Shown here one piece after another: positions 7,715 through 15,589 of a stretch of DNA of 64,000 nucleotides (its first letter is position 1; each line of letters opens with the position of its first letter). Location of the stretch: NCBI GenBank assembly GCA_011390335.1, contig JAABSO010000006.1:62001-126000 (forward strand), in the 5' to 3' direction. The position numbers and the translations under genes are program-made. The DNA is from Desulfotignum sp. (GTDB lineage Bacteria; Desulfobacterota; Desulfobacteria; Desulfobacterales; Desulfobacteraceae). The notes beneath the pieces are model-generated. The model did no database searches, was not told where the DNA came from, and worked only from the letters and a program-made list of their open reading frames with translations.

Positions 7715-8968
7715 TCAGATGCGGGTGCGGTTGTCGGGCATGGTGGCCACCAGGTGGATCACGCTGATGGACCGTTCCAGGAATCCGCCTTCGCAGTAGC
7801 ACAGGTAAAATTCCCACAGCCGTCTGAACCGGCGGTCATATCCCATTCGGGACAGGGAGCTGGAAGCGGATGTGAACCGCTGCCGCCATTGGTTGAGGGT
7901 TCTGGCGTAGTCAAACCCGAAATCGGTCAGTTTTCTGACCACCATTCCGGTATGGTCCGTGAGCACCTGCAGCAGGTGGTGGGTGGCGGGCAGGCAGCCG
8001 CCGGGGAAGATGTGGCGCTGGATGAAGTCCACGCTTTTCAGATAGTCTTGATACAGCTGATCCCGGATCGTGATGGCCTGGATGAGCATGATGCCGTCGG
8101 GTTTGAGCAGGGATTCGCAGGTTTTCATGAAAACCGGCAGGTACCGGTGGCCCACGGCCTCGATCATCTCGATGCTCACCAGTTTGTCATACCGGCCGGT
8201 GAGTTCCCGGTAGTCGGTTTTCAGCAGTGTGATCCGGTCCTGGAGGCCCAGGGCATGGATGCGGCGCTGTGCTTCGTCATACTGGGCATCGGAGATGGTG
8301 GTGGTGGTGACGTGGCACCCATACCGGGAAGCGGCATGGATGGCGAACCCGCCCCAGCCCGTGCCGATCTCCACCACCCGATCTTCAGGGCCCAGGTGCA
8401 GCTGCTGACAGATCACGTCCAGCTTGTGGACGGCCGCCTCTTCCAGGGTGGTGGTGTCATGAGGGAAGATGGCCGCGGAATACATCATGGCCGGGTCCAG
8501 AAAGGTCTGGTACATGTCGTTGCCCAGATCATAATGGGCCAGGATGTTCTGTTTTGCGCCGTGCTTTGAGTTGTGCCGGCGCTGGTGACCCAGCCGGAGC
8601 AAGGGCCTCACCAACTGGGCCAGCCGGTTTTCCATCTGTTCCATGACCGGCTGGTTTACCACGATAATGCGGATCACGGCGGTGAGGTCATCCGTGTCCC
8701 AGTGCCCGTCCACATAGGATTCTGCCGCGCCGATGGAGCCGTCAACCACCACCCGGGTGAAAAACGCGGGGGCATGCACCTGGATGACGGCCTCGGGGCC
8801 GTTGCCGGGGCCGAACGCCAGGGTCCGGTCGTTTTCACGGATGATGAGCCGACCGTATGCCAGGTGGTTCATCATGTTCAGCACCATGCGGCGGGCCCAG
8901 GTTCTGGGCTGGGCCGTGAACACGGTGCGGAAAGGGGACAGTTGTCCGGGAGAGGTGACAGACTTCAT
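7715..8968 (-). CDS. Cyclopropane-fatty-acid-synthase-like SAM-dependent lipid methyltransferase
   Basis: 417 residues, close to family length. The C-terminal two thirds carry the SAM site (VVEIGTGWGGFAIHAA, near residue 195) and the family blocks HYDLGNDMY, MIEAVGHRY, IFPGGCLP and FGFDYARTL. Compared with the E. coli enzyme, two residues of the bicarbonate site differ: YSCAYW reads YSAAIF (Cys to Ala), and the His of the HTIG block is Gln (IQAITI); Glu and Tyr are kept. Such variants occur in Cfa-like proteins that may methylate lipid chains in other ways. The gene overlaps the DUF1365 gene by 4 bp at the end of an operon acting on membrane lipids. Confidence 0.85.
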   Translation of the reverse strand: MKSVTSPGQLSPFRTVFTAQPRTWARRMVLNMMNHLAYGRLIIRENDRTLAFGPGNGPEAVIQVHAPAFFTRVVVDGSIGAAESYVDGHWDTDDLTAVIRIIVVNQPVMEQMENRLAQLVRPLLRLGHQRRHNSKHGAKQNILAHYDLGNDMYQTFLDPAMMYSAAIFPHDTTTLEEAAVHKLDVICQQLHLGPEDRVVEIGTGWGGFAIHAASRYGCHVTTTTISDAQYDEAQRRIHALGLQDRITLLKTDYRELTGRYDKLVSIEMIEAVGHRYLPVFMKTCESLLKPDGIMLIQAITIRDQLYQDYLKSVDFIQRHIFPGGCLPATHHLLQVLTDHTGMVVRKLTDFGFDYARTLNQWRQRFTSASSSLSRMGYDRRFRRLWEFYLCYCEGGFLERSISVIHLVATMPDNRTRI

Positions 8969-9711
8969 GGCAACTCCTTTTTGCAGGGGACATAGGGAAA
9001 ATAAGGGATTTTTTTCAGAAAGATCCGGGCCGCCTGCCAGTAAACTCCCAGGAGGATAAAGGCGGTCATCACCGGTTTGCGTACCAGGACCGGCCGAATC
9101 GATTGACGGGTGAGCGGCTGTTTTTCCAGGATCACGAAGGCATCGAAAATATGTCCCCGGGGGTCGTCCACCCGGATTTTAATGGCGGTCCTGTCTGCCG
9201 GCGGCGGGCTGACAGACCACTGGTAGTGCTGGTGAACCGGATTGAACGGGGATACATGAAACACCTTGGGGTTGTCCGGGGTCAGGGAAATGGTCAGGTC
9301 ATGGGCGTAATAGTGTCGCTCGTTCCAGGGGGTGTTGGACACCTCGGCCAGCAGGTGGGTGCAGGTGTGGTCCCGGTTATAGCCAAAGTAAAAATTTACC
9401 GGACTGAAATACATCCCCAGGGTGCGCACATTCATCAGGCCGCACACCGGGCCGGTCACGGGTCTGCCCGTGAGTTCCGCCATCTTTTTTTTGACACTGA
9501 TATGCAGGGGCTCATGGGCCGGCCCTAGGTAGTCGGCCCGCCGGAACCGGCTCAGGGCAAACCGCTTCACCGAAAACCAGGGAGTCAGGTCCGGTACCCG
9601 GTCCAGGTCATCCAGGTTCAGAAACCACATGAAAAACCGGTAGCTGAACCGGTGGTGCTTCGGCGTGTGGCGGTGGTGGAATACCCGTCCTTTGTAGAGC
9701 GCGGATTTCAC
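8965..9711 (-). CDS. DUF1365 domain protein
   Basis: 248 residues matching the DUF1365 family (KSALYKGRVFHHRHTP at the start, then NPVNFYFGYN-like SPVNFYFGYN and EVSNTPWNERHYY). The biochemical role is not established, but the gene is almost always found between an FAD amine-oxidase-like gene and a Cfa-like methyltransferase, as here, with 4-bp overlaps on both sides. This points to a shared step in modifying unsaturated membrane fatty acids. A hydrophobic stretch near the C-terminus (VMTAFILLGVYWQAARIF) suggests membrane contact. Confidence 0.88.
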   Translation of the reverse strand: MKSALYKGRVFHHRHTPKHHRFSYRFFMWFLNLDDLDRVPDLTPWFSVKRFALSRFRRADYLGPAHEPLHISVKKKMAELTGRPVTGPVCGLMNVRTLGMYFSPVNFYFGYNRDHTCTHLLAEVSNTPWNERHYYAHDLTISLTPDNPKVFHVSPFNPVHQHYQWSVSPPPADRTAIKIRVDDPRGHIFDAFVILEKQPLTRQSIRPVLVRKPVMTAFILLGVYWQAARIFLKKIPYFPYVPCKKELP

Positions 9712-10943
9712 GGGGTCACCACCAGGGCCTCACACACCCGCAGGGCGCTTTTCACCCCGTCTTCGTGGAACCCGTTGAACCAGTAGGCCCCGCAGAAATG
9801 AAGTCCTTCGGGTCCGGAGATCCGGTCCCACTGCTGCTGGGCGTTGATGGTTGAAGGAGAAAAGGTCGGATGGGCATAGGTGAACTGTTGCAGCACGTTG
9901 TGCGCATCAATCTCCTGGTTCAGGGTGACCAGGCAGGTGTCGGGCAGATCCAGCTGCTGCAGGATGTTCATGTTGTAGGTCAACGTGGTCCGTGTGGTGT
10001 GACCGGCAAACACATTGTAGTTCCAGCTGGCCCAGGCTCCGGGAGTCCGGGGCAGGATGCGGGTGTCGGTGTGCAGGACCACCTGGTTGTCGATAAAGGG
10101 CAGGTTTTCCAGGACCCGGGTTTCTGCGTCTGTGGGGGTATCCAGCATTTTCAGGGCCTGGTCGGCATGGCAGGCCAGGATCACATGATCGAACATTTGC
10201 TCATCTGTGTCGGTAGCAACACGGATGCCGCCGGGTTCTCTGGTCAGTTTTTTCACCGGGGAGGACAGATGTATCCGGTCGGCAAACCGGGCCGTGATTT
10301 TCGGGATATAGGACCGGGACCCGCCCGTGATGGTGTACCACTGGGGTCGGTCCACCAGGTTGAGCAGGCCGTGGTTGTCAAAGAACCGGACAAAGAAAGT
10401 CAAAGGAAACTGCCGGATGTCATCCAAACCCATGGACCAGATGGCCGCCACCATGGGGAACAGGTAGTTGTCCCGGAACAGGGACCCGAACCTTCGGGCA
10501 TCCAGATACTCCCCGAGGGTATGCCAGGCCGGGTCTGCCGCTGCTTTTTTCACCTGCCGGTTGAACCGGACAATATCCATGAGCATGCGCAGAAAAGAGG
10601 GGGACCCCAGGTTTTTGCGCTGGGCGAACAGGGTATCCAGAGTATGGCCGTTGTATTCCAGACCGATGGCATCGTTGCGCACGGAAAAACTCATCTCGGT
10701 TTTCTGGAACGGCACTGCCAGTTCATCCAGCAGGCGCATAAAGTTGGGATAAGTCCGGTCGTTGAACACGATGAACCCGGTGTCCACGGCGCAAGGAACG
10801 CCATTCACTGTTACATCCACAGTGTGGGTGTGGCCGCCGATGTAGTCATTGGCTTCGAACAGGTGGACCCGGTATTGAGAGGACAGGTAATGGGCCGCTG
10901 TCAATCCGGCAATGCCCGATCCGATGACGGCAATTTTTTTCAT
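9708..10943 (-). CDS. FAD-dependent amine-oxidase-like protein (NAD(P)-binding Rossmann)
   Basis: I took ATG 10943 as start because the FAD-binding motif (KKIAVIGSGIAGLTAAHYL) begins immediately; upstream in-frame codons are not family-like. The second dinucleotide signature (LFEANDYIGGHT) and C-terminal FAD contact (FCGAYWFNGFHEDGVKSAL) are present, giving 411 residues, normal for the family. Relatives sit next to DUF1365 and Cfa-like genes and are thought to oxidise or desaturate acyl chains, though the reaction is unproven. It overlaps the DUF1365 gene by 4 bp and the damaged SDR gene by 4 bp. Confidence 0.88.
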   Translation of the reverse strand: MKKIAVIGSGIAGLTAAHYLSSQYRVHLFEANDYIGGHTHTVDVTVNGVPCAVDTGFIVFNDRTYPNFMRLLDELAVPFQKTEMSFSVRNDAIGLEYNGHTLDTLFAQRKNLGSPSFLRMLMDIVRFNRQVKKAAADPAWHTLGEYLDARRFGSLFRDNYLFPMVAAIWSMGLDDIRQFPLTFFVRFFDNHGLLNLVDRPQWYTITGGSRSYIPKITARFADRIHLSSPVKKLTREPGGIRVATDTDEQMFDHVILACHADQALKMLDTPTDAETRVLENLPFIDNQVVLHTDTRILPRTPGAWASWNYNVFAGHTTRTTLTYNMNILQQLDLPDTCLVTLNQEIDAHNVLQQFTYAHPTFSPSTINAQQQWDRISGPEGLHFCGAYWFNGFHEDGVKSALRVCEALVVTP

Positions 10944-11317
10944 GATGTTACCATCCGTCTGGCCAGTGCGGCCCACAAAGACCGGGGCAGCCGGGCCGCA
11001 GCCTTCATCCCCCAGGTCATTTTTTTCGGAAAATGAATCTCGGCCTGTTTTTTCTCAATACCCTTGCGGATAGCTTGGCTGGCTGCCTGGACATCCATGA
11101 GAAACGGCATATCAAAGTCATTTCGGTCGGTCAGCTCCAGCAGGGTTGCCTCCCGGTCCAGCAGGTCAAGCTCAAGGGTGTGCAGCCCCTGGTTTGCCAG
11201 GGCTTTCAGGGCGGTGGCGGATCGCCCGACTGCAATAACCGCATGTCCTGATTCATGGTAGTCCAAAGCCAGCTGCCGGCCGATGCCCGAGGTGGCCCCG
11301 GTAATGAGAATCTTCAT
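10940..11317 (-). pseudogene. Short-chain dehydrogenase with an in-frame internal deletion
   Basis: The 125-codon frame begins as a normal SDR (KILITGATSGIGRQLAL, cofactor TGxxxGIG) and ends like one (AIRKGIEKKQAEIHFPKKM and a basic hydrophobic tail). About 110 to 120 central residues are absent, including the NAG motif and the catalytic Ser and YxxxK. The join lies near LLELTDRNDFD. The frame is intact and keeps 4-bp overlaps with both neighbours, so translation of the operon may still be coupled through it, but it cannot be an active dehydrogenase. Intact relatives of about 240 residues occupy this position in similar operons. Confidence 0.72.
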
Positions 11318-11739
11318 CTTCCTATCCTTGTTTTTACGGTTCTGATCAGGCCCCCCATCAGTGGAAGGTGTTCATATATCATGGCTCCCAGGTCAAAGTA
11401 GTCCCGATGACGAATCACCCGGCCGTCCCGGGCAAAAGTCAGGTGACTGCAACCGTCCACGGCGACGGGTTTTCCTTTTGCCAGCCGGGGGTGGGATATT
11501 TCCATGGTCCAGGTGACAAACGCCTGGCCCCCGGACTGCATCCGGGCATCAAAGGCAAACCGGATGGACCGGACATTTTTATAAAGAGATGTAAAGTAAC
11601 ACTTCAGGGCGGGCAGGCCGTTCAGGGTGTGGGCCGGGTCGATGAAACAGATGTCGGAATGGTAGAGGGTATCCAGCAGATTCAGGCTGGTTTTGTCCAG
11701 CTGGTTGAAGGTGTCCAGAAATGTGTCCAGGTGGTTCAT
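11314..11739 (-). CDS. NTF2-like / SnoaL-like domain protein
   Basis: 141 residues with the cone-shaped NTF2 fold pattern: an N-terminal helix pair (LDTFLDTFNQL), YHSDICFIDPAHTLNG, and the strand block FVTWTMEISHPRL ... HLTFARDGRVIRHRDYFD. These folds bind small hydrophobic molecules or catalyse isomerisation or hydration. It is normally the first gene of the SDR/FAD/DUF1365/Cfa cluster. The ATG overlaps the stop of the upstream chimera by 4 bp, right after a run of nine G on the coding strand. Confidence 0.82.
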   Translation of the reverse strand: MNHLDTFLDTFNQLDKTSLNLLDTLYHSDICFIDPAHTLNGLPALKCYFTSLYKNVRSIRFAFDARMQSGGQAFVTWTMEISHPRLAKGKPVAVDGCSHLTFARDGRVIRHRDYFDLGAMIYEHLPLMGGLIRTVKTRIGR

Positions 11740-12158
11740 GCCCCCCCCCGTTCCTCCACCACGGCGGCTGCCAGGGGAATTATAAAGGTAATGTTGGGGT
11801 CGACCCCCTGGCAGACCAGGACCTCGCCTTCAGTGAAGTCAATCAGATCCCCGGGGTCACGGATCACCCGGGCCGTTCCTTTGGCAATCCCCTGACCGGC
11901 GGGATGACCCACAATCTGGCGGGCCCGAAACCAGCGGTCGGAAACGGTATCTTGATCACCTGCCGCGGTGTTCTGCGAAGTGCCGGGTGTGGAAAGGGCG
12001 CCGGCGGCCAGGGCCGGTATTTTTGTCAGGCACAACAGATCAGCTTGATCGGGTTCCGGTTTTGCAAAGATGGTTTCAACCGGTGTGTTTCGAAGCTCAC
12101 GGGCCAGTCCGGAAATCCCGGCACCGATAACAATCACCCGGGCATCCATTGATTTCAT
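11736..12158 (-). pseudogene. Chimeric frame: FAD-binding N-terminus joined to a PEP-utilising mobile domain
   Basis: From ATG 12158 the first 18 residues are an FAD-binding start (ARVIVIGAGISGLA). The text then changes abruptly (RELRNTPVETIFAKPEP) and continues as the swivelling domain of PEP synthase-like proteins (GQGIAKGTARVIRDP, EGEVLVCQGVDPN, AAVVEERGGA). It stops exactly where the phosphorylated His (SHAAI-type motif) should follow, in a run of nine G. Both parent proteins are far longer. The simplest reading is a deletion that fused two neighbouring genes, plus loss of the end of the second. A natural fusion of this size is not known to me. Confidence 0.6.
11741..11749. repeat. Homopolymer of nine C (G on the coding strand) at a gene junction
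   Basis: The run lies between the last codons of the chimera and the ATG of the NTF2-like gene. Slippage by one base would change the stop of the upstream frame and hence coupling to the operon. Confidence 0.6.
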
Positions 12159-12561
12159 GACAGATCTCCCATAATTTGGCAAAATTGGCAAAAGATGTTA
12201 CAATCCGATTGAATTCAATTCTTACGGCATGCTATAGGAGCTGTCAACCATTACCTGTTTTATCAAGTGGGGTGAGGAGGAAAAATATCCAGACAGATCA
12301 GTTTGAGCTGACAGTCTGTTCATATCTTCCGGGAATATGTGTCACAAGCCTGGCCAACCAGTCCAGGGCGTTGAAAACTTTTCGGGATTTCCGATCTTTT
12401 GACACTGGTTTGTAGAACAAAGCCTGCTCAAGGATAATCCTAAACTCGAAAATTTCAATCGTCAGTTGATAATGAATACCAATGCAATGTAAAAAATGAT
12501 AATTTGGTTGAAAATAGCTGTGGGCTGAAACAGATTCAGGATAAAGTGCTTTGGCAAAAAA
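12159..12561. other. Intergenic region, no gene seen
   Basis: About 400 bp between the minus-strand operon and the zeta-toxin-like fragment. No frame here has both a ribosome site and protein-like composition. It presumably holds the operon promoter, but I find no clear -35/-10 pair. Confidence 0.4.
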
Positions 12562-12891
12562 ATGAAATGCTATATTATCGCAGGACCAAATGGGGCAGGG
12601 AAAACAATATTTGCTGAGAATTTCCTACCAGTAGAAGCAGATTGCCTGAATTTTATAAATGCCGATCTGATTGCCAGGGGGATCGCTCCTTTTAATCCAG
12701 CGAGCGTTGCTTTGGAAGCTGGAAAACTGTTTTTGAAAAAAATGGAGACCATAGTTGCCAATAGAAAATCCTTTGCGTTTGAAACAACATTGAGTGGGTT
12801 GAACTATGTCGAGCAGATCAAAAAATGGAAAAAAATTATATTCAAAATTAGCCATGAATGCGATGAACCGGGCATCAAAACAGGCACTTGA
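12562..12891 (+). pseudogene. Truncated zeta-toxin-like P-loop kinase
   Basis: The 109-codon frame starts with a Walker A P-loop (CYIIAGPNGAGKTIFA) and keeps zeta-toxin family text (FINADLIARGIAPFNP, KSFAFETTLSG). After QIKKWKK, near codon 90, the family sequence stops and runs out of frame into the start of the next small gene. Full-length relatives are about 190 residues and carry the C-terminal Arg residues needed for phosphate transfer, which are gone. Zeta-like proteins phosphorylate UDP-sugars or related substrates as toxins, so this copy should be inactive. The lower GC than the flanks fits mobile toxin-antitoxin cargo. Confidence 0.7.
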
Positions 12892-12964
12892 AAAAGCGGC
12901 AAATATGGATTTGAAAATACCAGAGTGGAAAGATGGGAAAATTATATTTTTCCTGATTCCGTGA
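12854..12964 (+). CDS. 36-residue partner-like ORF overlapping the zeta-toxin remnant
   Basis: Starting at ATG 12854 the product (MNAMNRASKQALEKAAN ... KIPEWKDGKI) resembles the end of the short proteins often encoded beside zeta-like toxins, whose C-terminus has a WKDGK block. It overlaps the truncated toxin in another frame, so the deletion seems to have removed the toxin end and possibly the start of this gene. No ribosome site is clear. It may be a remnant antitoxin. Confidence 0.4.
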   Translation: MNAMNRASKQALEKAANMDLKIPEWKDGKIIFFLIP

Positions 12965-13057
12965 GACGAATTGCCCTCTCCCGGAGTTTCTTCTGGTCAT
13001 TCATTTGCTGTTGGGTTATAGTAATAACAATTCATCATTAAGGATCAAAAATGTACA

Positions 13058-13091
13058 CCGAGGCCAGTCCAAGATCAGGGGGAGGCCTCGG
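13058..13091. repeat. Hairpin-forming inverted repeat before the 391-residue gene
   Basis: CCGAGGCC (13058 to 13065) pairs perfectly with GGCCTCGG (13084 to 13091), without a T run. It lies 48 bp before the chosen start. A 37-codon frame with an AAGGA site (13051 to 13164) spans it and overlaps the start of the next gene, so a leader peptide or RNA hairpin control is possible but unproven. Confidence 0.4.
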
Positions 13092-13138
13092 ACAGGCTTG
13101 TTTTGGCCCTTTCCAGACCATGCAAGCTGAAGAGGAAA

Positions 13139-14314
13139 ATGAAAGAGCTATTGGAAACATCTGACACCATTCATGAAGGCCTCATAAAACTGACCCTTTT
13201 GGCAAAGAGGTCTGCAGCCAAAGGTGATGGCCGTCACCAACTCAACACCTTTAAAACCATATCCAAGGCCGTGGACAATATCGGCACGCTTCAGACCCTG
13301 AACAGCAGCCAGATCCTTGCCTGTGTGAAGCTGCTTAAGATGATTGTAGCCCTTCAGCAGGCCATGGTCAAATCAAAGGATATCTCCCCAAAAGAGATTC
13401 CCACGCTTTACAGTATCACCCATACCCTCAACACCCTGTTTGTCAAAAGTTCCAAAGATGCCATTTCCAGCGGCAACACCGCAACGATCACCGAACAGTG
13501 TGACGCTCTGTTCCAGGCCATTAACTATCTCAGGTCTGATGCTAGCCTAAGAACCTGCGGCATCCTTGATGCCAAACTCAAAGACGCTGCAGGAAAGCTT
13601 AGGGAAAAGGCAGACATTATGAACCTGTTCCAGGGGAAAGACAGCCATTTATTCGAAAAAGTCATCAGCAGTGCGGAAAAAGAGCTTGAAGAAAAGGATC
13701 TGGCAAGAATCGGAGAGACATATGCCAAGCTGGATAATCTGAACGCCAAATTCAAACAAAAATACCCCCTGAAATCAAACATGACCAACTACCTTGTCAA
13801 ATACCGGGATACCTTTTTGGAAAAGATTAAAGAGCGGATCAACGAATTGAAACAAGAGAGTGCAAAAGGATCATTGTCACACTGCCGAGAGCTGGTCGAG
13901 CAGATGACAGAACTGGACGGACTCAGGCAGTTTCATGGGGAGGCATCCATGGACAGACAGATCAGGGTGCTCAGAAACAAGATGCTTAATGAAAAAATTA
14001 TCCCCCTTGAATCTGTGCTCAAAGAAACAGCTCAGTTTATCCGCAGCAGGGAGAACGATCACTTTACCATGGGATATCAGGAACAGTACCGAAAAGCCCA
14101 TAATGAAGATGAGATATTCACCACGGCATTTTACCGCCGCACCCTTGAGGAACTTGAGCCTTGCAAGGCGGTTTCCCTGTTAAAAGAAAAGCAGCATAAA
14201 ATGAACCGTGTTGATATTCAAAAGGCTGGCCAGGCAGATTATGAAGGCAAGCTCCGGAAGAAAATCGGAACCTTGATCAGGGCCTTCGACCCCAGCGTTG
14301 ACAGAAAAAACTAA
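13139..14314 (+). CDS. Unrecognised helical protein, 391 residues
   Basis: I do not recognise a family. ATG 13139 has AGAGG just upstream; a TTG at 13103 in the same frame lacks a site. The product is almost entirely charged amphipathic helix (rich in K, E, L, A, S), with coiled-coil-like stretches around residues 160 to 230 and 260 to 320. There is no signal peptide, membrane span, cysteine cluster or nucleotide motif. It could be a structural or scaffold protein, or part of a defence or mobile-element module, since it follows a toxin remnant and precedes an AT-rich insert. It stands alone on its strand. Confidence 0.65.
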   Translation: MKELLETSDTIHEGLIKLTLLAKRSAAKGDGRHQLNTFKTISKAVDNIGTLQTLNSSQILACVKLLKMIVALQQAMVKSKDISPKEIPTLYSITHTLNTLFVKSSKDAISSGNTATITEQCDALFQAINYLRSDASLRTCGILDAKLKDAAGKLREKADIMNLFQGKDSHLFEKVISSAEKELEEKDLARIGETYAKLDNLNAKFKQKYPLKSNMTNYLVKYRDTFLEKIKERINELKQESAKGSLSHCRELVEQMTELDGLRQFHGEASMDRQIRVLRNKMLNEKIIPLESVLKETAQFIRSRENDHFTMGYQEQYRKAHNEDEIFTTAFYRRTLEELEPCKAVSLLKEKQHKMNRVDIQKAGQADYEGKLRKKIGTLIRAFDPSVDRKN

Positions 14315-14573
14315 AATTTTTAAAGTGACACTTTTGTCAATTTTTGGTGGTCTGATCTGATTTGCAAAATGTAAGGGCCGGGAAATTCAATGTTGAGGTT
14401 GGACAGAGTTGCACATAAATTATCCACTGCATGGGTATCCATGGCCTGGAGAAATTGTGGATACTGTTATATTCCGAAATAATCTGAACCAGATCCCGCC
14501 ATATTTTTCAAATTAAATTGACAAGCTTGCAAATTGTTCAAATTATTCTGACCAGGTTTTTATCAGATTATAT

Positions 14574-15563
14574 TTACACCCCGGTCGGAGGAGCCATGAA
14601 TTCAGGCCCTACAGGCTGTTTAACTGTTTCTGCAAGAATAGTTTCAACAGCTGAAAGAGTTGCAAGATCCATAGACCATCCGAAAATATCATCAAGAGGC
14701 GCAAGATGAGAAGGTTTACGTCCGCCCCATATAGCTACTGGAATACCTTTTTCAAAAATCCATCTTAAGCTGAATGCAAGAAGAGATTTGTTGAATCTTT
14801 TACCTGCCAGATTTTCAAGTTTTTGAACAGCTTCAAGATAACCGCTGAAACGGGGCTCCTTGAATTTCGGATCGTTATTACGAAGATCGTCGCCTTCAAA
14901 TTTGGTATCCTTTGATATTTTTCCTGATAAGAGTCCTCTGCATATCGCGCCATAGGTCATAAGCGTAATATCTTTCTGCTGGCAGTAAGGCTTTATATCT
15001 TTTTCTATATCACGCTCAAAAATATTAAATGGCGGCTGACACAAATGAAGAGGACATTCTTTTTGGAAAGCTTCCATCTGATCCTGGGTAAAATTGCTTA
15101 CACCGACCGCCTTTATAACAGACTGGTCGTATAGTTCACGCATCGCTTTTGCTGTTTCTGATATAGGACGGGAAGAATCAGGCCAGTGTAGATAATATAT
15201 ATCAATGGTATCTGTTTTAAGTCTTTTAAGTGAATCTTCAACTTCCCGCATTATACGGTCTCTTGAGCCGTTTCGTTTTATTTTGTCGTTTTCTGTCCAG
15301 TCTAGTGTGACTTTTGTGGAAAGGTATATTTTGTCACGGTTTCCGTACCCCTCAACAGCTTTTCCCACAATTTCTTCAGACTTGCCGAATCCGTATACAG
15401 GAGCTGTATCAATAAGATTTACACCTTTGTCAAAAGCAGCATGGATGGTTTCAATGGATTCGTTTTCATCTGTTCCACCCCACATCCATCCGCCGATTGC
15501 CCATGTCCCAAGAGCTACACGCGAAACTTCAAGATCTGTTCTTGGAATTTTATAGTATTCCAT
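14574..15563 (-). CDS. Aldo/keto reductase
   Basis: 329 residues, normal for the family, which reduces aldehydes and ketones with NADPH in a TIM barrel. The catalytic set is visible: Asp and Tyr in NLIDTAPVYGFGKSE near residues 50 to 60, Lys in YLSTKVTL near 83, and His in YYLHWPD near 125. VGVSNF is the usual core strand. GGAGG precedes the ATG. Codons and flanks are clearly more AT-rich than the genes from 16 kb on, suggesting acquisition. It forms a pair with the zinc-ribbon gene 26 bp upstream. Substrate unknown. Confidence 0.9.
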   Translation of the reverse strand: MEYYKIPRTDLEVSRVALGTWAIGGWMWGGTDENESIETIHAAFDKGVNLIDTAPVYGFGKSEEIVGKAVEGYGNRDKIYLSTKVTLDWTENDKIKRNGSRDRIMREVEDSLKRLKTDTIDIYYLHWPDSSRPISETAKAMRELYDQSVIKAVGVSNFTQDQMEAFQKECPLHLCQPPFNIFERDIEKDIKPYCQQKDITLMTYGAICRGLLSGKISKDTKFEGDDLRNNDPKFKEPRFSGYLEAVQKLENLAGKRFNKSLLAFSLRWIFEKGIPVAIWGGRKPSHLAPLDDIFGWSMDLATLSAVETILAETVKQPVGPEFMAPPTGV

Positions 15564-15589
15564 TTTTAAGCCTCCTCATACAGGGTTTA

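Noticed and set aside
7442-11036. Long plus-strand open frames (for example 7442-8569 and 9870-11036) opposite the lipid operon
   Set aside because: They are antisense to genes with clear family motifs, lack ribosome sites and have Gly/His/Val-rich composition typical of reversed GC-rich codons.
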